From Nocardioides sp. SYSU D00038 (GTDB lineage Bacteria > Actinomycetota > Actinomycetes > Propionibacteriales > Nocardioidaceae), in contig NZ_JAFFJT010000005.1 of NCBI RefSeq assembly GCF_016924665.1, positions 186,001-250,000 on the forward strand: a DNA stretch of 64,000 bases, written 5' to 3'. The translations under genes were made by a program, and so were the position numbers. The notes beneath the pieces were generated by a model. That model did no database searches, was not told where the DNA came from, and saw only the letters and a program-made list of their open reading frames with translations. Positions 1-7,369 of the stretch are shown here, one piece after another; within the stretch, counting starts at the first letter, position 1, and every line of letters starts with the position of its first letter.

Positions 1-1
1 C

Positions 2-1162
2 GGGGTGCCGCGGGCGGTGTTCGCCGTGGCCGGCGAGCTGGCCGAGCGCGGCCACGAGGTCGAGGTGGTCAGCGTCTACCGCACCCACCGCGAGCCGTAC
101 GCCGACGTGCACCCGGCGATCCGCCTCACCTTCCTCGAGGACCGGCTCGACCCCGACGGCGGCGAGAACCTCCCCCGGGCGCGCCGCAACCCCGCGCGCA
201 GCGAGGCCGACCGCGAGCTCGACCGGCGGCCGTCCGAGCTCGTCGCCCCGGGACCCGACGCCTACCCGGCGTACTCGGCGCTCACCGACCGCCACCTGCG
301 CGAGCGGTTCGCCGCGCTGCGGCCCGGGATCGTGGTGACCACCCGGCCGGAGCTGGCGGCCGCCGCGGTGCGCTGGGCGCCCGACGACGTGGTGACGGTC
401 AACCAGGAGCACCTCACCTTCGCGGTGCGCGAGCCCGACGTGCGCGCGGCGCTGGTGGGGGTGCGCGACCGCCTCGACGCCCTGGTCACGCTCACCGACG
501 CCGACGGCGGCCGCTGGGCGCGCGAGCTGGGCGACACGACGACCCGCGTGGTGACGATCCCCAACGCGTCGTCGTTCCCGCTGGGCGAGGGCGCGCCGCT
601 GGAGGGCAGGGTGGTGATCGCCGGCGGCCGGCTCACCGAGCAGAAGGCCTTCGACCGGCTCATCGACGCCTTCGCGCCGGTGGCCCGCGCCCACCCCGAC
701 TGGCAGCTGCACGTCTACGGGCAGGGGAGGCTCGAGGGCGAGCTCCGGGCGCAGGTCGAGCGGCTCGGGCTCGGGGCGCAGGTGCACCTCAAGGGGTTCA
801 CCGCGGAGTTCGAGCGCCGGCTCGAGGAGGCGTCGGTCTACGCGATGTCGTCGCGCTACGAGGGTTTCCCGATGGTGCTGGTCGAGGCGATGACCAAGGG
901 CGTGCCGCCGGTGAGCATGGACTGCCAGTCCGGGCCGCGCCAGCTGATCCGGGACGGCGAGAACGGGCTGCTGGTGCCCCGCGCCGACGTCGCCGCCCTC
1001 TCCGCCGGCATCGAGCGCCTGGTCGCCGACGCCGACCTGCGCCGACGCCTCGGCGCCGGCGCGCTCGCGACCGCCGCGGACTACACCCTCCCCCTGGTGG
1101 TCGACCGCTGGGAGAGCCTCCTCGACGACCTGGTCGAGGCCCGCGACGCGGCCGGCCGATAG
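2..1162 (+). CDS. Glycosyltransferase family 4 (GT-B fold), 5' end outside window
   Basis: Transfers a sugar from a nucleotide-sugar donor, probably to an envelope glycan or glycolipid; donor and acceptor cannot be read from the sequence. The frame is open from base 2, and its first residues (GVPRAVFAVAGELAERGHEV) match the stretch that normally follows the N-terminal strand and GG motif of GT4 enzymes, so roughly 10-20 N-terminal residues lie left of the window. The C-terminal Rossmann half carries AGGRLTEQKAFDRLIDAF and the EX7E element EGFPMVLVE, both typical of GT4. A GTG at base 5 could serve as a start but would cut off the N-terminal strand. It converges on the acyl-CoA dehydrogenase, with a palindrome between them. 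Confidence 0.85.
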   Translation, partial: GVPRAVFAVAGELAERGHEVEVVSVYRTHREPYADVHPAIRLTFLEDRLDPDGGENLPRARRNPARSEADRELDRRPSELVAPGPDAYPAYSALTDRHLRERFAALRPGIVVTTRPELAAAAVRWAPDDVVTVNQEHLTFAVREPDVRAALVGVRDRLDALVTLTDADGGRWARELGDTTTRVVTIPNASSFPLGEGAPLEGRVVIAGGRLTEQKAFDRLIDAFAPVARAHPDWQLHVYGQGRLEGELRAQVERLGLGAQVHLKGFTAEFERRLEEASVYAMSSRYEGFPMVLVEAMTKGVPPVSMDCQSGPRQLIRDGENGLLVPRADVAALSAGIERLVADADLRRRLGAGALATAADYTLPLVVDRWESLLDDLVEARDAAGR

Positions 1163-1163
1163 G

Positions 1164-1206
1164 CGCCGAGCCGTCGTTACTGCAATGCAGTAACGACGAC
1201 TCGGCG
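1164..1206. terminator. Bidirectional hairpin between convergent genes
   Basis: Two perfect 12-nt arms (GTCGTTACTGCA and its complement) face each other across a single A at 1173-1197. A CGCCGAG/CTCGGCG outer pair extends the structure. It starts 2 nt after the GT4 stop and ends 8 nt before the stop of the convergent acyl-CoA dehydrogenase. There is no T-tract, as is common in high-GC actinobacteria. The CGCCGAGCCGTCGTTA arm recurs at 41389-41422, so this belongs to a repeated element family. Confidence 0.7.
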
Positions 1207-1214
1207 GGGGCGGG

Positions 1215-2411
1215 TCACCCCTTGAGCGCGTAGTCCTTGAGGAGCGAGCGGCCGATGATCATCTTCTGGATGTCCGCGGTGCCCTCGCCGATGAGGAGGA
1301 AGGCGGCCTCGCGGTAGAGGCGCTCGATCTCGTACTCCTTGGAGTAGCCGTAGCCGCCGTGGATCCGGAAGGAGTCCTGGACGACCTCGTTGCAGTACTC
1401 CGCGGCGAGGTACTTCGACATGCCGGCCTCGACGTCGTTGCGCTGGCCCTTGTCCTTGATCCGGGCGGCCTTGACCATCATCGCGTGCGCGGCCTCGACC
1501 TTGGTGGCCATCTCGGCGAGCTTGAACAGGATCGCCTGGTGCTGGGCGATCGGCTTGCCGAAGGTCTCGCGCTGCTGGGCGTAGGCGATCGCGAGCTCGA
1601 AGGCCCGGTTGGCCACGCCGCAGGCGCGCGCGGAGACGTTGACGCGGCCGACCTCGACCCCGTCCATCATCTGGTAGAAGCCCTGGCCGGGCTCGCCGCC
1701 GAGCACCTGATCGGCCGAGATCTGGTGGCCCTCGAAGACCAGCTCGGTGGTGTCGACGCCCTTGTAGCCCATCTTGTCGATCTTGCCGGGCACCGTGACG
1801 CCCTGGGCGGTCTCGCCGAAGCCGGGCTCCTTCTCGACCAGGAACGTCGTCATGTTCTTGTAGACCGAGTCGTCACCCTCGTCGGTCTTGACCAGCACGG
1901 CGACCAGGTTGGACGTGCCGCCGTTGGTCAGCCACATCTTCTGGCCGTCGATGCGGTAGCCGTCGCCGTCGCGGGTGGCCTTGGTCTTGATCGCCGAGAC
2001 GTCCGAGCCCAGCCCGGGCTCCGACATCGAGAACGAGCCGCGCACCTCGCCGGTCGCCATCCGGGGCAGGTACTTCTTCTTCTGCTCCTCGGTGCCGTGC
2101 TGCATGATCATGTAGGCCACGATGAAGTGGGTGTTGATCACGCCCGAGACGCTCATCCAGCCGCGCGCGATCTCCTCCACGCACAGGGCGTACGTCAGCA
2201 GCGACTCGCCCAGGCCGTCGTACTCCTCGGGGATCATCAGCCCGAAGATGCCGAGCTCCTTGAGCCCGTCGACGATCTCCTGGGGGTACTCGTCGGCGTG
2301 CTCGAGCTCGGTGGCCACCGGGAGGATCTTCTCCTCGACGAAGGTCCGGACCGCCTTGAGGATCTCGACCTGGTCGTCGGTGAGTCCTTCGGTCTGGCAG
2401 AGACGACCCAT
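1215..2411 (-). CDS. Acyl-CoA dehydrogenase
   Basis: FAD enzyme that makes the alpha,beta double bond in acyl-CoA thioesters (fatty-acid or branched-chain amino-acid catabolism), passing electrons to ETF. At 398 aa it has the usual family length. Seen: the substrate/FAD segment around FSMSEPGLGSDVSAI, the GQKMWLTNG strand, the C-terminal IHGGYGYSKEYEIERLYRE segment, and GEGTADIQ with Glu376 at the position of the catalytic base of the short/medium-chain group. The ATG is preceded by GAAGGAG at good spacing. It stands alone, with a possible promoter and a small palindrome upstream. The exact acyl chain used cannot be assigned. Confidence 0.93.
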   Translation of the reverse strand: MGRLCQTEGLTDDQVEILKAVRTFVEEKILPVATELEHADEYPQEIVDGLKELGIFGLMIPEEYDGLGESLLTYALCVEEIARGWMSVSGVINTHFIVAYMIMQHGTEEQKKKYLPRMATGEVRGSFSMSEPGLGSDVSAIKTKATRDGDGYRIDGQKMWLTNGGTSNLVAVLVKTDEGDDSVYKNMTTFLVEKEPGFGETAQGVTVPGKIDKMGYKGVDTTELVFEGHQISADQVLGGEPGQGFYQMMDGVEVGRVNVSARACGVANRAFELAIAYAQQRETFGKPIAQHQAILFKLAEMATKVEAAHAMMVKAARIKDKGQRNDVEAGMSKYLAAEYCNEVVQDSFRIHGGYGYSKEYEIERLYREAAFLLIGEGTADIQKMIIGRSLLKDYALKG

Positions 2412-2450
2412 CGTGTGCTCCTTCGGCTGGTCCGGGTTGACGCTCTCTCG

Positions 2451-2466
2451 ACGTTACCCGTGGGTA
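2451..2466 (-). promoter_or_regulatory. Candidate -10 and small palindrome upstream of the acyl-CoA dehydrogenase
   Basis: On the minus strand TAACGT (2451-2456) could be a -10 box giving a leader of about 35 nt before the GAAGGAG ribosome site. It overlaps the 12-nt inverted repeat TACCCGTGGGTA (2455-2466), a plausible repressor operator. No convincing -35 is visible. This is a proposal from pattern only. Confidence 0.3.
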
Positions 2467-2489
2467 GTCCGAGCACGCCATGACCGATT

Positions 2490-4877
2490 TCACACGGTCG
2501 GGTCGGGTCGTCCTCCGGAGCCGTCGGCCGGGTCGTCGCCGGCCTCGTCGCGGCCACGGTCGAGCCAGGCCTCGCCCCCCTGGTCGCCACCCCGGTCGTC
2601 ACGGTGGTCGCGGTCGTCGACGACGCCGGCCCGGCGCCGTCGACCCATCACCAGCACCACGGCACCGAGCACCAGCGCTCCGACGGTGCCGGCCAGCCCG
2701 GCGAGCAGCCCGATCCGGCGCCCGGGAGGGGTGAAGTCGAGCGCCAGCTCACCCGAGGCGCCGGGCGGCAGGTCGACGGTGAGCAGCCCGACCCGGTTGG
2801 CGTCGACCTCCACCGGGCGCCCGTCGAAGGTGGCCTCCCAGCCGGGCCAGGCCAGGGTCGCGAACACGAGCTCCCCGCCGGCACCCGTGTCGGCGACCTC
2901 CACCCGCTCCGACCAGCGGTCGGTGGTGGCGGCCTCGGTCACCGAGACCTCCTCGTCGGCCCACGACAGCCGGGCCTGCGGCCACGGCACCTCGCCGGCG
3001 CGCTCGAGCACGATCACGTCGTCGTTCTTGGTCGCCTGGAGCCAGTCGTCGGGCCGGACGACGCCCTTGGCCAGCTTGGGCTGCACCACGACCGTCTCGA
3101 CCTTCATCAGGTCCACGAGCGGGGGCTGGCCGGTGGTGACCGGGTCCCAGAGGTTGCGGTAGCCGCACTTCTGGGTGAGGCCGTCGTACTCCATGCAGAA
3201 GCGGCGGCCGAACGGCCGGTAGCCCATGCCGGTGTAGTTGTTGACCGCCTCGACGCCGGCCACGTGGTACATGCTGCCGGGCAGGTAGTGGCGCCAGGCA
3301 GCCTTGAGCTCCCCGATCCGGCCGCGGTTCTGCAGCGGCTTGAGGTCGGCGAACTGCATGGTGAGGCCCTGGCGGTCGGCGAACCGCTCCTGCAGGGCGT
3401 CGACGTCGCGCGGGAGGTACCAGCCGCGGGAGCTGGCGTTCTCGCCGAACGTCCGGTTCTGGGCGACGACGGTGACCCCGGTGACCGCGATGCACAGCAG
3501 GGCGAGCACCGCGGTGGCCGAGGGGCGCACCAGGTGCCACAGCAGCACGACGGCCGCGCCCGCGCCGGTGATCGCCACCCCCACCGCCACCTGGCGCAGC
3601 GCCGACGGGTGCTGCGACCACGCGTGCAGGCCGGTGAACGCCACCAGCGCCGCCGTGCCGACCAGCCGCCAGCGCACGTGGGTGCGGGCCAGGCCGGCGG
3701 TCAGCAGCACCGCGAGCAGCACCGCGAGGCCGAGCCAGGCGTACTCGAGCACCCGCAGCGGCCAGCGGAACAGCCACAGCTTCGACGGGCCGACCGCCAG
3801 CAGCAGGTAGCCGACCGTGAGCAGGCCCAGCGCGGTGAGCTCGCGGCCCCGGCCGCGCAGCACGCCCCAGCGCAGCCACGGCAGGATCGGCAGCAGCAGC
3901 CAGGTGAAGTACGTCGCCGGCACCTTCATCGGGCCGGTGATCGCCCGGATGCCGGGCACGTACGTCGGGGAGCTCAGCCCGAACAGGTCGCCGATCTGGG
4001 GGCGCAGCTTGCCGGAGTTCTCGAACAGCGCGCCGCCGGAGCGGACCGCGAGGTCGGAGCTCTCCAGCAGCGGCAGGTAGACCAGCGGGAGGAACGCCGC
4101 CACGCACGCGCCGACGACCACCAGGCGCAGCACCCCGCCCCAGCGACGGAGCACCACACCCTCGACCACCAGCGCGAAGCCGACCGCCACCAGTGCGAGC
4201 GTGCCGTAGGGGTTGCCCTGGGTGACGGCGAGGACGCCGATGACGAACGCCCACAGCGGGTTGCTCGCGCCCCGCAGCACCCGGCGGAAGACCCACCAGA
4301 CCCAGGGCGTGTAGGCGAAGGCCATCAGGCCCGAGGGCCAGGAGCCGGCGTCCCAGTAGAGCGTGAAGCCCGAGAACGGCAGCGCGATCGCCACCACGGC
4401 GGCGGCCCACGGCGCGGCGCCGTACTCGCGAGCCAGGAGGTAGGTGCCGAGCGCCAGCACCGCCAGCACCACGGCCTTGACCACGAACGTCGCGAGCACC
4501 AGGTCGCCGCTCAGCGACACGGCCAGCCAGACCAGCACGTTGAGGGGGTTGTAGACGCCGTAGAGCGCCTCGGCGGCGTAGTTGCCGCCCTGCCACGAGT
4601 CGGGGTCCATGGCCGGCGGCCAGGCACCGTCGCGGACCAGCTCGCCGAGGTGCCACCAGGTGGGGGCGAACTGGGCGGCGGTGTCGCCGCGCTGGAAGAA
4701 GCCGGGGGTGAGCAGGTGGACCACGGTCGCGTAGCCCAGCGTGACCCCCACGACCAGCTGCGGCCACAGCAGCCGGGCGCCGCGCGACGGGCCGGTGGGC
4801 GGCTCGGCCGCGGGGGCGTCGGGATCGGCCGGCGGGACGTCGGCCGCGACGTCCCGCTCGAGCACCGGAGCGCTCAC
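2490..4877 (-). CDS. YfhO-like polytopic membrane protein (putative GT-C glycosyltransferase)
   Basis: Large integral membrane protein of 795 aa with about a dozen hydrophobic segments. The first extracytoplasmic loop contains RGDTAAQFAPTWWHL, matching the D-x-Q/F region of YfhO/GT-C proteins. The C-terminal soluble part has WPGWEATFDG and a later LPPGASGELALDF, the usual YfhO C-terminal beta domain, then a last helix and an Arg-rich tail. GT-C proteins use polyprenyl-phosphate sugars outside the membrane. The GTG start overlaps the stop of the upstream GT2 gene (GTGA), so the two are translationally coupled. The GT2 probably makes the lipid-linked sugar that this protein transfers; that pairing is inferred. 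A longer in-frame extension upstream is out-of-frame GT2 coding sequence and was excluded. Confidence 0.8.
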   Translation of the reverse strand: MSAPVLERDVAADVPPADPDAPAAEPPTGPSRGARLLWPQLVVGVTLGYATVVHLLTPGFFQRGDTAAQFAPTWWHLGELVRDGAWPPAMDPDSWQGGNYAAEALYGVYNPLNVLVWLAVSLSGDLVLATFVVKAVVLAVLALGTYLLAREYGAAPWAAAVVAIALPFSGFTLYWDAGSWPSGLMAFAYTPWVWWVFRRVLRGASNPLWAFVIGVLAVTQGNPYGTLALVAVGFALVVEGVVLRRWGGVLRLVVVGACVAAFLPLVYLPLLESSDLAVRSGGALFENSGKLRPQIGDLFGLSSPTYVPGIRAITGPMKVPATYFTWLLLPILPWLRWGVLRGRGRELTALGLLTVGYLLLAVGPSKLWLFRWPLRVLEYAWLGLAVLLAVLLTAGLARTHVRWRLVGTAALVAFTGLHAWSQHPSALRQVAVGVAITGAGAAVVLLWHLVRPSATAVLALLCIAVTGVTVVAQNRTFGENASSRGWYLPRDVDALQERFADRQGLTMQFADLKPLQNRGRIGELKAAWRHYLPGSMYHVAGVEAVNNYTGMGYRPFGRRFCMEYDGLTQKCGYRNLWDPVTTGQPPLVDLMKVETVVVQPKLAKGVVRPDDWLQATKNDDVIVLERAGEVPWPQARLSWADEEVSVTEAATTDRWSERVEVADTGAGGELVFATLAWPGWEATFDGRPVEVDANRVGLLTVDLPPGASGELALDFTPPGRRIGLLAGLAGTVGALVLGAVVLVMGRRRRAGVVDDRDHRDDRGGDQGGEAWLDRGRDEAGDDPADGSGGRPDPTV

Positions 4878-5845
4878 CGGGCCAGCCTGTCCGGGCCGAG
4901 CGGGATCGTGACCGGGGTGTCGTGGGGGCCGGCGCTGCTCTCGCGGAGCAGGAAGATCGGCCGGCGCTTGCTCTCGACGTAGATCCGGCCGAGGTACTCC
5001 CCGATCACCCCGAGCACGATCATCTGCACCCCTCCGAACCCGACGACTGCGCAGATCGTGGTGACGTAGCCGGGCGCGCCGTTGCCGTTGACGATCGCGT
5101 CGACCAGCACCCACGCGGCGTAGCCGATGGCCACGACGGTCATCAGCGCACCGAACCAGACCGCCAGCCGCAGCGGCCGGTGGTTGAAGGACACGACGCC
5201 GTCGATGCCGTAGTTGAACAGGTCGCGCATCCGCCACTTGGTGGCGCCGGCCTCGCGCGAGACGTTCTCGTAGTCGACGACGGCGGTGGGGAAGCCGATC
5301 CAGGCGAACAGGCCCTTGGAGAAGCGGTTGTTCTCGCCCAGGGAGAGCAGCGCGTCGACGGCGGGGCGGGTCAGCACCCGGAAGTCGCCGACGCCGTCCT
5401 CGAGGCGCACCTCGATCAGCCGGTTGATCAGCCGGTAGTAGGCGCGGGAGAGGAAGGTGCGCACGACGGGGTCGTCGGCGCGGGTGCGGCGGGCCACCAC
5501 CTGGTGGTAGCCCTCGTCGAGCCTGGGCAGCATCTCGGCCAGCAGCTGCGGAGGGTGCTGGAGGTCGGCGTCGAGGATGGCCACCCGCTCGCCGCGGGCC
5601 CAGCTGAGCCCGGCGAGCATCGCGGGCTCCTTGCCGAAGTTGCGGCTCAGCGCGAGGTAGCGGAAGCGCGGGTCGGCCTCGGCCGTCGCCCGGAGCAGGT
5701 CGAGGGTGCCGTCCCGGCTGCCGTCGTCGACGAGGATCACCTCGAAGTCGGTCGCCAGCGGCGGGAGCACCTCGCGGAGCACCTCGACCAACCGCGGCAG
5801 CGACTCCTCCTCGTTGTAGCAGGGGATGACCACCGAGAGGTCCAC
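4874..5845 (-). CDS. GT2 polyprenyl-phosphate sugar synthase, DPM1/GtrB type
   Basis: Moves a hexose from a nucleotide sugar to polyprenyl phosphate at the cytoplasmic face. The start region reads LSVVIPCYNEEESLPRLVE, followed by LVDDGSRDGT and the DAD motif in AILDADLQHP; two C-terminal transmembrane helices (around residues 225-290) are typical of GtrB-like enzymes. Length is 323 aa. The GTG at 5845 is preferred because GAGAGGAGG lies just upstream (4-nt spacing, a little short); GTG at 5872, 1 nt after the stop of the preceding gene, is the alternative and would add nine residues. It sits fourth in the LicD-sulfotransferase operon and feeds the YfhO-like protein by position. Confidence 0.88.
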   Translation of the reverse strand: MDLSVVIPCYNEEESLPRLVEVLREVLPPLATDFEVILVDDGSRDGTLDLLRATAEADPRFRYLALSRNFGKEPAMLAGLSWARGERVAILDADLQHPPQLLAEMLPRLDEGYHQVVARRTRADDPVVRTFLSRAYYRLINRLIEVRLEDGVGDFRVLTRPAVDALLSLGENNRFSKGLFAWIGFPTAVVDYENVSREAGATKWRMRDLFNYGIDGVVSFNHRPLRLAVWFGALMTVVAIGYAAWVLVDAIVNGNGAPGYVTTICAVVGFGGVQMIVLGVIGEYLGRIYVESKRRPIFLLRESSAGPHDTPVTIPLGPDRLAR

Positions 5846-5873
5846 CGGTCCTCCTCTCTCTCGTGCCGTCACG

Positions 5874-6086
5874 TCAGGCGGGTCCCTGCTGCTCGTCGTC
5901 CCCGGAGGGCTCGAGCAAGGATAGGAGGCTCCGCTCGATCTCCCGCACCTGCGCGGTGAGTCCCTCGGCGAGTCGCGCGTTCTCGGCGACGGCCTCCTCC
6001 AGCGAGTCGACCGCCTGCTCGTCGCGGCGCACCGCGAGCACGTCGAGGCGCTCGGCGACGTCGCGCAGCCGGTCGCGCACGCTCAC
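5874..6086 (-). CDS. Small coiled-coil protein, unknown function
   Basis: A 70-residue acidic protein with heptad-like spacing of Leu/Val/Ala (VRDRLRDVAERLDVLAV and later EEAVAENARLAEGL), predicted to be a helical coiled coil without signal peptide or membrane segment. Its GTG overlaps the TGA of the sulfotransferase gene by the GTGA arrangement, so it is translated with it. No family is recognised. The C-terminus of the sulfotransferase is itself helical, so a partner role is conceivable but unproven. Confidence 0.6.
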   Translation of the reverse strand: MSVRDRLRDVAERLDVLAVRRDEQAVDSLEEAVAENARLAEGLTAQVREIERSLLSLLEPSGDDEQQGPA

Positions 6087-7369
6087 AGCGACTCCTTGCG
6101 GTAGGTCGAGAGCGCCGAGACCGTCACGCTCTGGTCGCGCTGGCGGGCCGGGAGCAGCAGCTCGGTGACGACGTCCTGGAGGGCGGCCACCCGCAGGTGC
6201 AGGGCGCGCGCCTGCATGACCTCGGCCTCGAGCGCGGCGATCCGCTCGCGGAGCCGGTCGTCGCGCCGGCGCACCCAGGCCCCCGTCGTACGACGGGTCA
6301 CGGCGCCCGCCAGGCCGCGGACGCCGCCGGGTCGGTCGGCCTGCCTCGTGCGCTCGGTGCCGGCTTCGCGGACCAGCAGCAGCAGGCGCACGATCGCCTC
6401 GAGGGCCGAGGCCAGCAGCTCGTCGTCGCCCACGTCGTCGAGCAGGCGCCCCCCGCCGGGCCCGGCCCGGAGGTCGTCGAGGTCGCCCTGCACGTCGTAG
6501 CCCGCCTCGGTGAGGGTGGCGACCGCCGCGTCGGCGCGGGTGGTCGCCTCCCGGTGCAGCTCGGGAGGCAGCCCGATGGGCTCGCGGGAGATGCCGGCCA
6601 GCACGCCGTGGGCCAGGGTGTCGCGCAGCCAGAGCGCCAGCTCGCGGTCGCCCTCGAGGGGCGGTCGCAGCAGCGCGTTGACGCGGCGCAGCAGCTCGGC
6701 CTCGACCACGCCGAGCGACTCGTTGACCCGGGGCAGGTCGAGGTCGACCGCGACGTCCTCGATGCCGCAGGCCCGGGCGAACCGGCGCCACAGCTCGGCC
6801 CGGTCGTCGCGGGAGCGCGGCACCGTGACGACGTGCACGTGGTCGGGGGGCAGGGTCGCGCCCCAGCGGGCGGTGACACCGGCCGGGTCGAGGGTGCGCC
6901 AGCCCCACTCGCTGCGCTCGCGGTGCTCCGCGGGCGGCCGCCACGGGCCGAGCGCCTTGGTGAGCCCGAACTTGAGCCGCTCCTGCCACGCCGACGGCAC
7001 CGCGGCGGCCAGGTCGCGGGCGGTGACCACGACGTGCACGTCGAGTCCGGCGAGGTCGGCCAGCGCCTTCTCGGCCTGCTCCTTGCCGGCCGCCGAGAAC
7101 AGCTCGTAGCTGAGGATGGCCCGCCCCCCCGACCAGGCCCGGATCTCCTCGACCAGCGCCGGCCAGGCCTGCTGCTGGCGGGGGCCGAGCGCGGCCCAGC
7201 GGGGGTCCTCGCGGACGCCGAGGGCGGCGTGGATCCGGTCGAGGTGCCGCTCCCCCACGACGAGCACACCGGCGGCGGCGAGCCGCTCGCGGTTGCGCTC
7301 GAGGATGCGCTGCACGTAGGTGGTCCCCGACTTCGGGGAGCCGATGTGCAGGTGGACGACCTTGGTCAC
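6083..7369 (-). CDS. PAPS-dependent sulfotransferase family protein with helical C-terminal extension
   Basis: The protein opens with MTKVVHLHIGSPKSGTTYVQ: a beta strand followed by the PKSGTT 5'-phosphosulfate-binding loop (residues 10-18) of sulfotransferases. Further on, VHVVTVPRSRDD resembles the 3'-phosphate-binding Arg/Ser strand. Length is 428 aa; the last 120 residues form an Arg/Glu/Leu-rich helical region unlike the catalytic core. The GTG start overlaps the stop of the LicD-methyltransferase gene and its own stop overlaps the next start, so it sits in a tightly coupled operon. Substrate unknown; the context suggests a surface glycan or glycolipid. Confidence 0.75.
   Translation of the reverse strand: MTKVVHLHIGSPKSGTTYVQRILERNRERLAAAGVLVVGERHLDRIHAALGVREDPRWAALGPRQQQAWPALVEEIRAWSGGRAILSYELFSAAGKEQAEKALADLAGLDVHVVVTARDLAAAVPSAWQERLKFGLTKALGPWRPPAEHRERSEWGWRTLDPAGVTARWGATLPPDHVHVVTVPRSRDDRAELWRRFARACGIEDVAVDLDLPRVNESLGVVEAELLRRVNALLRPPLEGDRELALWLRDTLAHGVLAGISREPIGLPPELHREATTRADAAVATLTEAGYDVQGDLDDLRAGPGGGRLLDDVGDDELLASALEAIVRLLLLVREAGTERTRQADRPGGVRGLAGAVTRRTTGAWVRRRDDRLRERIAALEAEVMQARALHLRVAALQDVVTELLLPARQRDQSVTVSALSTYRKESL

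Noticed and set aside
2604..4982. Long plus-strand open frame of nearly 800 codons opposite the YfhO-like gene
   Set aside because: Its product is His/Arg/Gly/Gln-rich and repetitive, the usual shadow of a high-GC gene; the minus-strand frame has clear family motifs. The same applies to long antisense frames over secA, mtrB, the GT2 gene and the galactan operon.
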